64,000 nucleotides of DNA from Margaritifera margaritifera. Its lineage: Eukaryota; Mollusca; Bivalvia; Unionida; Margaritiferidae. Of this stretch, positions 53,873 through 64,000 are shown piece after piece. Below the pieces are notes generated by a model. It saw only the letters and a program-made list of their open reading frames with translations, did not search any database and was not told the DNA's origin. Each line of letters opens with the position of its first letter. The stretch's first letter is position 1. The translations under genes were made by a program, and so were the position numbers. The DNA is taken from NCBI GenBank assembly GCA_029931535.1, contig JAQPZY010001190.1, forward strand, positions 186,001-250,000, given 5' to 3'.

Positions 53873-54366
53873 AAATCCTCTCTAGCCTTAATTGAAAAGT
53901 CAAGAAAGTCAACCATACTAATAAAAAACTATGCCATAAAAGGCTATCACGTGTACAAAATAAAGCCCCCTATGATAGAGCCACCAGTTTTACTTGGAGT
54001 GGATTTGGAATATACAGATATGACTGATGTAAATGCATCATTGATTTGAATACCACAGTTTGACCAACTCGATTCCAAATTATACAATAATGTTACAGAC
54101 GAAAAGAGGTGTTTAAAGTTAACAGATACAGCTGGCTTCAAGTAAGACATGCCCCTCGTGGCTTGAGTGCCACCTTGAGAAACTTAATAGAAAGACATTG
54201 CACCATAATGGCAGAGCCTGTAGGGGAGCAGCAAGCAAGTTTTCCACCATGGCCCCCAATTGATGAAAAAGGGGGAGGCATTGTTATACTTTGTAATTAT
54301 CATATCTACTGCTGTATGGACATCCAAGATGAAATTAAGTTACTTGTATCCTCAGCAGTGAAGTGA
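53873..54366 (+). pseudogene. Broken copy of a 'GYHVYK' / HIRAN-like repeat-family protein
   Basis: After an acceptor-like gtctttgcag at 53872, one frame reads NYAIKGYHVYKIKPPMIEPP and LLGVDLEYTDMTDVNASLI, hits TGA at 54047, and continues in the same frame with PQFDQLDSKLYNNVTDEK. Near 54140 similarity moves to another frame: RHAPRGLSATLRNLIERH, then SFPPWPPIDEKGGGIVILCN. It ends TGA at 54364, with AATAAA at 54423. From memory this layout (GYHxYK, later PRGLS, then SFPPWP..GGGxVIxC) recurs in uncharacterised mollusc and cnidarian proteins and faintly recalls the HIRAN domain; I could not check it. One stop and one frameshift suggest a dead copy. Confidence 0.45.
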
Positions 54367-54479
54367 ACTACATGCCAGAAGACAAGTAATGACTGTAGAA
54401 TACAAATATATAAGTGAAACGAAATAAAGAAATCACCTGTTTTTTTAGCTTGTCATATGGCAAAGTGAGCTTCTGGTAT

Positions 54480-55090
54480 GGCTTGTCATCTATCATCCGC
54501 CTGTTGTCAGCCTGTCAAAATTTAAAGTTGCTACTTTAGAAGTCACATTTGTGATTGGATTTAGACCAAACTTGGAATTTAAGAAAATATGATTCAGATC
54601 TTGGGTGAGTTTGTGACTGTCAGAGATCAATGCATACTATTAATTAGGTGATATTCCATTTGATCGGCTATTTTGTTACCACTATAGATGCCACATTTTT
54701 TATTTGGATTTTGATCAAAATTAGAATATGCGCTAATATAACCAAAATCTAATATGAGATGGATTATGATGGATATCCATGTATATAAATGAGGTTATCT
54801 TGAATCTGATTTGTCAAGCTTTTTAACACTATAGTCTACATTTATCATGGAATTTTTAAAAAACTAGGAATCACTGCCAATATTATCAGGATCTCACTTG
54901 AGCTTGAGATAGGTAGATTCACATAAATGAGGTCACTGTGCATTTAATTATCTTAGCTTGTTACCATTCAGCAAGTCACATTGTGATTAAAATTTGACAA
55001 GTGTGCATATTCATAGCCATTACATTGGGAAATTGTTGGGCTTGCCTCCTTAATTAGTTGAATAAGCTAGATAAGATAGGTGAGCAATAT
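54480..55090. repeat. Dispersed repeat, relative of 7975-8215
   Basis: Three to four diverged units with ttgttaccactatagatgcc, ttttgatcaaaattagaata and tgaggttatcttgaatctga. Confidence 0.6.
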
Positions 55091-57880
55091 CATGCCCATT
55101 TATTGAAAACATATTCTGGAAATTTTATTGATCCAGTCATGTACAATATGCCATTATTACAGATTTTTAAATTAATCAGATTTTACATAAAATGTATAAT
55201 TTTCTCCATATCATAGTAAGTAAATAAAAGAAACATTTATTAATTTTTTTCTCATTAAATGTTAAAAGACATTTAAGATTTATTGTTTGTTGTGTAAATC
55301 AACAATTATATTGAAAATTAGTTTATGCATATGTAATGTTTTTTTCAGTCAATTTCAGATGCATTTTTGCTATTCACTCAATAATGAGTGAGTGAATAAT
55401 GGTAATATTTTCCCAAAAGTAGGGCATGTGTTTTAGTTTTGTTTTAGTTTCTTTTTTACATGCTGTTCTTTGGTCATCTTGTGATATGTTCATTGATTTT
55501 TGTTATTAACTGAACAGTGAATGAGAAAGAAAGAGATATCTGTCATTTTTTAAAGTTTATTTTGAAATGTCCTCTGACATTTATTTTTATTTATTTTATT
55601 TATTTTTAAATGCTGTTTTTAAGGTTATTTTAAAATCTTCTGTTTTAAATAACATTATATAAAAATATGTTTCTGCCATTGCTTTATGTTTTCATTTCTT
55701 TTTAAGTGATTAATGGCATCAAGAAGTGCAGACAAAATTACTACTATCCCTTTTTTGTTTTTTTCGTGAGTTTTCTTGAGAAGTTTCATGTGTTATATCC
55801 AAAATGGGAAAGACAAATTGCAATTAGCAGATTTGTACATGCTGCTGAATTCAGTATTTTGTGAAGACCGTTACAGGTTTAAAATAATTTAAAATTGAGG
55901 GTGATGCAGCACGTTCTCTATTATGGATTTATCATATCACTTTGATAAATCAATGTTTCATTGGCGTAAGAAATGGGTTTGATTTGCTGCCAATCCTGAA
56001 CTGGTAGAATGACTGTATTGATTGGTACGTGTACTCTTATCTTAACTTGATAAACAATGTAAGTATATATCTGCAGTGTTTTCTTCAGGATGAGAAATTG
56101 TACCAATCCCCAATAATTTTAATGATTCTCCCCTTGAAAATGAGCAGAAGTGAAAAATCATACAGTAGATTTGCCATGAGTGTAACAAAACCTGTAATAT
56201 TCGTTACTATTAACAAAGCTCAGTCTAATCATGTAAGCACTTGACTTCTAGATCAATCAACATAAACGAACACTTAAATGACCTTTTGCAATCAAGCATT
56301 GAGATGCATTCATTGATTATCTAGTTATTAAAAGCATTTTGCCAACTGCACTTGGCAGTGTTGTACAATGCGGACATGCAGTTTTGGGTATTTGGTGGTA
56401 ATGTCTCTGAATGTCTCTGCTGTTATCATAACACATGATCACTGCTGCTGTACTGATAACGAAGATAAACAACTGTTGTATCTTTATTCATTGACAGTTA
56501 TTTATCACACATGTTTGTTGAAACATACTGTAAGTGGTCTTTTAATAAATACTGTTTTCATTTAAAAATGGCTCCCTTAAAAAACATAAATCCCCCCTTG
56601 CAAAAATGCTAGAGGGGAATTCCCCTTCTGTGTGAAAATTCTGGAGAAGTCACTGCTTGAGAAACATGTATTGTTTTCCCTGGAGATAAAATGAATGTTA
56701 GGATGACATTATTGTGTTTGTTGCATGCATATCTAATCAAAATAAACTCAGGTATAGTGAAAAAGGAGCTCAAGTAGGCATCAATATATGTACTGTATGG
56801 ACAAACCCCAAAAGTGTTCCTAGTTTTTAAGAAATATTGAAATTCTTGGTTTGTTGATGTTTGGCGGACAAGGAATGGTGTAATTATATAAAGGTGCAGA
56901 GCAAATGAATACTTTTGGCAATTACACGAAAGTTTTTGAACGAATTTCATCTCCTTCTTTTTTCTATGAAGACTTTTATTTTCTTATCCCAACTCTTTAA
57001 AAAACTGCATGAATATTGTGATACACTCTATCCATATGGACAGACGTCTGTCAGTAATGACCTTGAACTCCTACACTGTTATGGTAGACATACATATTGT
57101 GTCAATCATAGTCCAATAGGACTGTGTAGATTGTGCAAACACTTGTGGAATTGTTATCTCACCTTTTGGGGTGGGGCTAGTGGGGTAGGGGTAATTTTAG
57201 CATCAGTTTGAAATAAGTTTGAAATAACCCTGAGTTTTTTGTTTAATACATCTGAGAATTGGCATGTATGATCGATGATCCAAGCATGAACACATATTGG
57301 CCCAGGACGCTGGGTCATATCATGGGGTCTTTCCCTACTCTCCAGAAACTCACCCTCTGGGTCATAACAGAAACCGTTGAGACCTCTACCTTATGACCAT
57401 ATACGGTACAACCAGATTTGAGCGACCACCAGTCATTTACAACTAAATTTGTTGTGCATGGATCAGTTGTATTATATAAATGCACTGCCATGAGCGACCA
57501 CCTTCTGAACACAGCCAGCAGCCATGATATTTCAGCAAAATACATTTTTCAACACTGCTATGAATGACCGCATCAGAAAACTAGATATAAACACTACTGA
57601 CCTTTATTTAATCCTTCTTAACCATGATCACTGAGTAAAGTCTGCAGGCAGAGTGCAAGTTGTTTTGTATCCAGATGAATGTATATATATTGGTGTTTAA
57701 TGGCATCTCAGCACATTAATGATTAATGTTTAAATGGTGCCAATGTAAAGTAAAGTTTTAAAAATGATGAATTGCACAAAAACTTTAGGCTGAACCCAGA
57801 TGAGAATGAAAAAAAGAAGTTTAGTCTGGCTACTGGTTTCCCTAAAACCTACAGATAGTGTCGTAGTCTACTGACCATAA
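55091..57880. other. Intergenic, no gene recognised
   Basis: AT-rich, with a repeat relative of 2930-3335 near 57310-57400. Short frames only, none convincing. Confidence 0.4.
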
Positions 57881-58490
57881 ACTAGACTAAAGTACATGTC
57901 ACTAACTGCCATTGTAATTAATGGCAAAGTCATGTGATTCTCCATTGCGATTAACCACTCCACAGTCATAATTGTTCATAGTTTAGAGGCTTGTATTGTT
58001 TCTTAATCTGTTGTGAAAACCCAGCACAGTGCCGATAATGTCATAATTAGAGAATGAGATCTGCCTACCCGGCTGTCACTGTAAGATGTCAAGTACATTG
58101 GTTTGTCTATGGAGTTAATATATAATGCCTGGGGTGAATGCAGTCTTTGTCTCTTAAACAGTTACTAGCATTTTCTGGAAGAGATAATTCTATATTCATT
58201 GTAAAGGTTCCTATTGTTTGTAACATTATTAATGTTACAGTCATTAAAACTTGAACACCAAGTTAAAAGTGCCACTTCAGAGATCTTGTCATCTGTCCAC
58301 CAAAGTGCGTTAGTTACAACCATTGTTTATCAAGTTAATCCTTTTATGTTGTGGGTGAATGAAACCTTTGGGTTTTATCTCTAAATAAATTAATTCTGTT
58401 GGAGGATGAGTTAATTCCATCTTATGATTTAATTGGTATATTCCATATTTACCCAAGGTCTGATCAGAGTCATTAAAGTCGTTATGACAA
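57881..58490. other. Low-repeat non-coding segment, possible regulatory DNA
   Basis: Free of the dispersed repeats around it, balanced in composition, and dense in TAATTA-type and ATTGT-type motifs (cattgtaattaatggcaaag). It lies 1.5-2 kb upstream of the MTIF2 start. Function is a guess. Confidence 0.25.
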
Positions 58491-58594
58491 CTGTCATGGA
58501 TATCTTGACATCATCGCAAATATAAATGTGAATGTTTTATAAATAGGTATATATCTTTATTGCCATATAATGTCATTTTGAGATCAGTGTGATT

Positions 58595-58827
58595 TTGTGA
58601 TTTTTGGGGTTTAACGCCAATTTTAGCACATGATAGGCCATACATGGTGGCCAGTATATTTGGTGGATGAAGAGTCTGGGAAGAACCACTGATCCACGGG
58701 AAACTACTGGCAAGCTTTCTCAAATACCAACATTGGTCGAACCAAGACTTGAACCCACGTGGACAGAGGTGAGATGTGAGTGATCTGTAAAGGTGAGCGC
58801 CTTAGACCACTCGACCACCTGGGGCCC
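58595..58827 (-). mobile_element. tRNA-derived SINE (Leu/Ser-like head)
   Basis: The complement starts at about 58827 with GGTGGTCGAGTGGTCTAAGG, a type-II tRNA 5' half, and has GGGTTCAAGTCTTGG as B-box ~65 bp on. The body ends near ggggtttaacgccaat. The long gap between boxes fits a tRNA-Leu or -Ser ancestor. Confidence 0.65.
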
Positions 58828-59094
58828 ATTTGAGTTTAACAATAACTATGAATAAATAATAAAATACATATACAGTCATTGCATGTATTTTTTCTGCTTA
58901 AATCCAGTTGAATTTCGACATTCAAAATTGTCCCTCCTGCACAGACCTGTTATGAGAGACCACCTGTCTTGAGTGGCTGCTTTTTGTTGGCAGAAGAAGT
59001 GTTCTCTCAAAACAGGTTTTACTGTAAATGCTTATTTGACATGAAAAGACAATTTATACATGGAACTGACACTGGCCGCAATGTCTAACCACAC

Positions 59095-59300
59095 CCACAG
59101 GGACTTAGCCTCTGGGTCACAACTTAGAAACTACTTAGATCTCAACCTAATAATGATATAAACAATTTTTGGGCATGAAAAGACAAATTTATACATACAG
59201 CGACATTGGCCCTTGGTTTATCCATACATCCCACCAGCACCCCTCTCAAAGGACTTAGCTACAGGGTCATAGCTTGGAAATCATCCCCAATCTGTAACAA
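59095..59300. repeat. Relative of the 2930-3335 repeat
   Basis: Shares ctgggtcataacttggaaac-type cores with 2930-3335 and 57310-57400. Confidence 0.5.
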
Positions 59301-59306
59301 TGTACA

Positions 59307-59505
59307 TACCGTCTATATATGTGTATAAGCTGGGTCAAATGTAAACAACATAGACCCCATAATGCACCAGCAGATCATGGTCTATGTTGTTTGTTCTACT
59401 GATTAGTCCTTACAAACTGCATATACCCCGATCTATTATGTGATGGCAGATCTGGGTATATGCAGTTTGCAGTTGGTATTGGCTTATACGCGAGTATAGA
59501 CGGTA
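59307..59505 (+). mobile_element. Double-hairpin MITE, copy 9
   Basis: Ends taccgtctatatatg and gtatagacggta. Both hairpins are shortened in the loop: the left arm of hairpin 1 is cut to aacatagacccc. About 450 bp upstream of the MTIF2 start codon. Confidence 0.82.
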
Positions 59506-59961
59506 CTTGGCATGAAATGACAGATGCACATACCCAACTGACATTTTCCATTGGTGCAGTTCTTACCCTAGGTGACCTACCCAAGACTAAGAGGATCAAA
59601 CTTTGGGGTGTAGGTTGAATGGGGCAGTGTGGGGGTGCATGTTTTGCAAACACAGAGTTCTAGTCTAAAATTATTACATGTCCATGACTTTCATCAGAAG
59701 CTGCATGATAAGTTTGAAAATTTCTTTTCTGTGGTGCCAAATTAGCAGCCAATGTCTCTTTAATACCATACTGTCTGTTGGAGGTATAATATTTCATTCT
59801 CTGTTTCAGTTATCTCATGTGCAGAATGCTTCTATTACTAAAAAATTTAGACTCCTGAATAAACTGTATCTCCTTAAAATTCTGGGATCTTCCATTTTAA
59901 CACTAATCTTATTTTTCTTCAGTCCAAAGTTTATGAAGAAGGTAAAATAACAGTTTGAAGC

Positions 59962-60186
59962 ATGGCACAGAGGGCTATAATGATAAGACTTTTGGACCAA
60001 ATCTTACACTCTTTGGTTCGGAGAGGTGGACCTCATGCTCAGACCATTTCCAACTTTAATCTAAGATGTACAGCTCAGACATGGAGGTGCAGTCCTTGCG
60101 CATATTGCTCCACTTGTCATAGGTCTGTACACACCTCAACACTGTATTATGCACAGAAAACAAAGAAGGATCTGAAGAAAGAATAT
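59962..60186 (+). CDS. MTIF2: MTIF2 first coding exon: mitochondrial presequence
   Basis: ATG at 59962 opens 75 codons up to donor gtaagt at 60187 (phase 0). An in-frame TGA at 59956, two codons upstream, supports this start. The first ~60 residues are rich in Arg, Leu, Ser and His with one acidic residue, as expected of a mitochondrial targeting peptide, then turn lysine-rich (QKTKKDLKKEY). An acceptor-like ttcttcag at 59915-59922 suggests a 5' UTR exon upstream. The assignment to mitochondrial translation initiation factor 2, which brings fMet-tRNA to the mitoribosome, rests mainly on the next exon; this exon alone would not identify the family. Confidence 0.6.
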
Positions 60187-60379
60187 GTAAGTTTTTTCCT
60201 TTTTTTAAAATTTATTGTTCTTCTCTGATTTTGATAACACTTGCAACATCTTAAGCAACAATCCTATTGACAGCAGTTAATATCTCCATCATTCAATCCA
60301 CCTGATCATGAATTGCTTCTAAGAAATATATTGTTTTTTACTAGTGAAACTTCTCTCAGCAGACATCCCAAATACATAT
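60187..60379 (+). other. Start of MTIF2 intron
   Basis: Intronic, nothing recognised. Confidence 0.4.
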
Positions 60380-60860
60380 AAACAGGACTCCTGCCTATAA
60401 ATGACAACATTAAGGAATCATTTTCAATATCCGTTATATATTTAATCTCTATTCAGAGAACAAGAACACATGCATATATATGACAACATTAAGGAACCAC
60501 TTTCAGTTCCTTTATATATTTAACATCTATTAAGAGCACACCTGCTTATAAAGAACATCATTAAGGAACCATTTTCATTTCCTTTATATATTTAATATCT
60601 ATTCAAAGGACACTTGTCTGTAAAGGACATCATTAAGGAACCATTTTCATTTCCTTTATATATTGAACCTCTGTTATGAAACACCTGTCTAAAAAGGACA
60701 AATTAAGGAATGATTTTCATTTGTTGACCTCTATTCAGAGGAAACATGCCTTTAAAGAACATTAAGAAACCATTTTCATTTCTTTTAATAGTTTAATCCC
60801 TATTCAAAGGACACCTGGCTATACAGGACAAAATGAACAGCCTGTTGGGTGTCCTTTATA
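60380..60860 (+). repeat. ~75-80 bp diverged tandem repeats, about 6 copies
   Basis: Copies carry acatcattaaggaaccattt, tcatttcctttatatattta and tctattcaaaggacac. Intron of MTIF2. Confidence 0.75.
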
Positions 60861-61985
60861 GACAATTTTACAGCTTTATGTATTTTTTCCATATTAGTGG
60901 ACTTGTCATTAAATTTGGGATAAAGATTCATCAGGGAATATCTTAGGTTTACTGAATATGAGATAATTCACAATACTACAGTCACATATTTACATATTTG
61001 AAGATACAATGTATAGTTTAATGAATTTAAAGTTGTGTAAAATTACTAGTGAACAACTTTTTTATCCTGACATAAGGGCTTTTTAGACCTCGGGAAGTAC
61101 ATGTATTTAACTTACCGTCATTCACCCAAATATCCAGACACTACAAAATAATTACTTTTCTCTGTCTGGATAATTCGTGTACCAATGAAAATTCTAAATT
61201 TTCTTGAATATTGTCCAGAAAATTCATATTTTGATTTTCACTAATTTGTATTGATAATTCTGGCAAGTACTATGTCTAGGTAGGTAAACCAAGGAGCTTT
61301 TTTTTCCTTGCTTGCTAATAAAGAACACTTGATAATGTTTCCATGTTCTTTCACAAAAAAATTTGAATTCTGGTTACATTTCTGAGCTTTGTTTTCTTTC
61401 TGTTTGTAAAACTATGACAATTTGTTCATTGTGTACATGTACTGGTAAGTCTCGGTGGAAGCTTTGTATATGACTATAATGCAGTTTTAACATTGATAAT
61501 GTTTCATAACGTAAAGATTGTCTTTTACAAGAGAATGTATCACTAAAATAATATACATCAGTTCATATTTTTGTACACTCCAAAACTTGGAAAGATAATC
61601 CATATTTTCCTTCAAAAGTGCTTGAAACAGTCTCAACACTGAAACTCCAAATCTGGTGATCATTGCCCTAAATATGTAATGAGTCCATTCACTTGGACTG
61701 GTTCATGAATTTAATTGCAGAATACTGTTATTTCAACTCTGATTATAGGTATGAAGACCAAACTGAATAGACCCAAAATGAGGGGTTTCCAAGGGGAAAA
61801 TATGCCATTGAATAAAACTTGTACTACAAGAATGTGTGAAACTTGAATATTGAAGACGTTGACCACTTTATCAGAAATAAATGTAAACCCAGTTTAGTTT
61901 ACTAGAACAGGCAAAACAAAGATAATAACCGTCATATATAAACACTTTATATCAAACAAGTTAATCCACTGTAGTGAAAATAGAA
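60861..61985 (+). other. MTIF2 intron, no feature recognised
   Basis: AT-rich; no repeat array or coding similarity noticed. Confidence 0.4.
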
Positions 61986-62450
61986 ATTGATTTGCATGAC
62001 TGCTTTGTCTCCCTTTGTATGCTAATATAACAGAAGCCTGCAGTCATAAGTTGGCTCAATGTAACGCTGATGACCATTGATTGTTCGGTTGTCAAAGTAA
62101 TTAATTAATTAATTCTGCCATCTGTCACAAGATGAAAGGCTGTTTTTCCTTTATCATTACCTTTAACAAGTTGGCGGCTCACTATATTCAGGGAACTACT
62201 TGATCACAATTAGTGGAGCATGTCAGCTGTTAATTGTTGCCTATTAACAACACCATTAGTTATTCCACCTGATAATTAGGGTAATCAACATGGTTTCAGG
62301 GCTGGAAGGTGGAATACTCAATTACCACTTTTTGAGTACAGGTAAAACATTCATTAGTTTAATGTTCCAACTTGATGGCCAGGTGGAAAATGCAGTAACC
62401 TAACATGTCATCATTAATAGATAATGGTTGTCACTTAATTGAGAATATAA
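61986..62450. other. Low-repeat intronic segment, possible conserved non-coding element
   Basis: Contains tttgtatgctaatataac, ccattgattgttcggttg, taattaattaattaat and gccatctgtcac: octamer-like, homeobox-like and E-box-like words packed into ~450 bp with no repeat similarity. An enhancer is possible but not shown. Confidence 0.25.
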
Positions 62451-62581
62451 TATTCATCAGAAGAATGAACTTTATTTTTTTCTTACGGTAGTCTGCTTTT
62501 GTAAAATCAATGATTACTGTGCAACTTGATATTATATGATCACTGCAACATGATATAATTGATATGAAATCACTTTCTATT

Positions 62582-62804
62582 TACCATATGTACTCACATA
62601 TAAGCCGATACCAACTGCAAACTGCATAGACCCAGATCTCTGCCGTCGCATAATGTGCTGGCAGATCTGGGTCTACACAGTTTGTAAGGAGTAATCAGTA
62701 GAACAAACAACATAGACCGTGATCTGCCGGCGCATTATGCGACAGCAGGTCAGGGTCTATGTTGTTTGCATTTGGACTCGGCTTATACATAAGTATATAT
62801 GGTA
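62582..62804 (-). mobile_element. Double-hairpin MITE, copy 10
   Basis: Complete, inverse orientation, in the MTIF2 intron. Second hairpin is well preserved (CATAGACCGTGATCTGCC against GGTCAGGGTCTATG). The GC-rich loop bases CCGGCGCATTATGCG are shared with copy 6. Confidence 0.87.
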
Positions 62805-63510
62805 GGTGTATCATAGCGCTATGAACTCGGAGAGAGACTAGACATAAAATGATGAGTTTGCAACTTCTGTCTCTTATTAAATAATTAAAAAGAAAAATTT
62901 CTTCTACAATTTTAATAAGCAAAATAACATCACTGTGAAAGAAAATGTTAAAGTCAATGAATTGTATATGAGACCTTTGAAAAACTTGAGTGATTTATAA
63001 CCTGCTGTCAAAAATTGTGTCAGACTGAAATAATTAACTTATCGACATACCCATTTCTTTGTGTATTTGATAAGAAGAGTCCATTTTCTTCATCCCGTGC
63101 AAATTTATGAATTTTTAAATACTCAGTCTACTGTTGTTTTATGGGCAATTAGTATCAGAGTACTTTTTCTTGTACTTTTCTGTGTAATGATGTGGGGATA
63201 GATATTCAACTTAGAGTTGTGCATGAAAATGCCTGTAAATTGTTTTGCAGTTTTATGTGGCTTAGACCCCTAGCTATGTAGGTGCCTAATTTCTATATGT
63301 GCTAATTTTTACATATGTTGTTATTATGCAGATTTTACAGATCTTTCAGCCACAGTAGTGAAGATTCTCATGAAAATAGCTTAGTTGGGCATTTTTAACA
63401 GCTTGTTAAATGAAATTCTTTTTTACTTTAAATTTCCTATCACATTTTATTGTTACATTTAAAACCATGACAACTTCATTTTCAAATGTCATTTTTCTAA
63501 ATGTTTCCAG

Positions 63511-63625
63511 GAGAAAGCACGCGCCAAAAAAACCCAAACTGTTAAGCCCATATCTGATAAAATCATTCCAGTTTATGAAGGAATGACATTCATGGACCTT
63601 GCAACAGTCACAAAAAGATCAATAG
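63511..63625 (+). CDS. MTIF2: MTIF2 second coding exon: start of IF2 N-terminal domain
   Basis: After acceptor tgtttccag the frame continues phase 0 as EKARAKKTQTVKPISDKIIP, then VYEGMTFMDLATVTKRSI, and splits a codon at donor gtatgt (63626). The pattern Val-aromatic-x-x-Met-Thr-x-x-x-Leu-Ala is the characteristic beginning of the IF2 N-domain in mitochondrial IF2 (V-W-x-x-M-T-V-x-x-L-A). The lysine-rich linker before it also fits. The GTPase domain would lie to the right of the window. An alternative is another mitochondrial protein with a chance MT..LA motif. Confidence 0.6.
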
Positions 63626-63851
63626 GTATGTTAACACCGTAATCCACTTTTCAACCTACTTAACAGGTATCCTTGGTGTGACTTGAAATTTGATTATCAG
63701 TTACATTACCCTGTACATTATTAAATGTTTGTATATACAGTCATCCCTCTCTTGAAAGGCCCATCTCAAGAGAGGCCACCTTGCCTAACAATAAATAATA
63801 TTTTCACCTCTTATAAAGTCATTTTTCAGTGCAGAATGGGTGGCCTTATAA

Positions 63852-63867
63852 GGGGGGGGGGGGGGGG
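63852..63867 (+). repeat. Poly-G tract (16)
   Basis: Sixteen consecutive G in the second MTIF2 intron. Confidence 0.9.
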
Positions 63868-63889
63868 CCACTGTACTGATTTATTAGGC

Positions 63890-64000
63890 CATACATGTTT
63901 TCCTGATCCAATTTTGATCAAACTTGGAATATTGGCTGATATTATCAGGATCTCGAATGATTTTGATTATGAGCAAGATTCACACATATTGATCTTGCAT
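63890..64000. repeat. Dispersed repeat at right edge
   Basis: aattttgatcaaacttggaa and atattatcaggatctcgaat place it with the family at 7975 and 54480. Confidence 0.6.

Noticed and set aside
56609..56950. 113-codon antisense ORF
   Set aside because: No recognisable motif and typical AT-rich composition; likely chance.

Overview
This 64 kb window is animal nuclear DNA: AT-rich, with short exons bounded by GT/AG sites, long introns, and many dispersed and tandem repeats. The transposon mix (DIRS-like tyrosine-recombinase elements, Tc1, pogo/Tigger, hAT, jockey-like non-LTR, tRNA-derived SINEs) and the intronic repeats suggest a lophotrochozoan, most likely a bivalve mollusc. That assignment is an inference from recalled repeat types, not a computed result. 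No prokaryotic, organellar or rRNA sequence was seen.

Two host genes are supported, both on the + strand. The first is MOCS1 (about 1.5-35.5 kb), the two-enzyme gene for the first step of molybdenum cofactor synthesis. Eight exons encode the radical-SAM half (MOCS1A/MoaA-like) and one large exon encodes the cyclic pyranopterin monophosphate synthase half (MOCS1B/MoaC-like). All intron phases close. Exons from 1518 give 352 MOCS1A codons ending in Gly-Gly, or a 631-codon fusion. The exon carrying the initiator Met and mitochondrial presequence was not found. At the A/B junction two 5' splice sites lie 4 nt apart (GTGGGTGATG). Joined to the same acceptor, one gives Ile-Gly-Gly-stop and the other drops both glycines and runs in frame into MOCS1B.

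The second gene begins at 59962: two exons of an arginine-rich N-terminus followed by a segment like the N-terminal domain of mitochondrial initiation factor 2 (MTIF2). It runs off the right edge.

MOCS1 introns are filled with mobile DNA: a ~5 kb degenerate DIRS-like element with inverted terminal repeats in intron 4, a second DIRS 3' end in intron 2, a non-LTR retrotransposon in intron 7, pogo and Tc1 relics in intron 8, and copies of a ~215 bp two-hairpin element found ten times in the window. The 35.5-59.9 kb interval holds no confident host gene. It contains tandem arrays (52-54 bp units), long microsatellites, non-LTR fragments, SINEs, and a broken copy of an unrecognised protein family around 54 kb. 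Low-repeat stretches near 57.9-58.5 kb and 62.0-62.45 kb may be conserved non-coding DNA.
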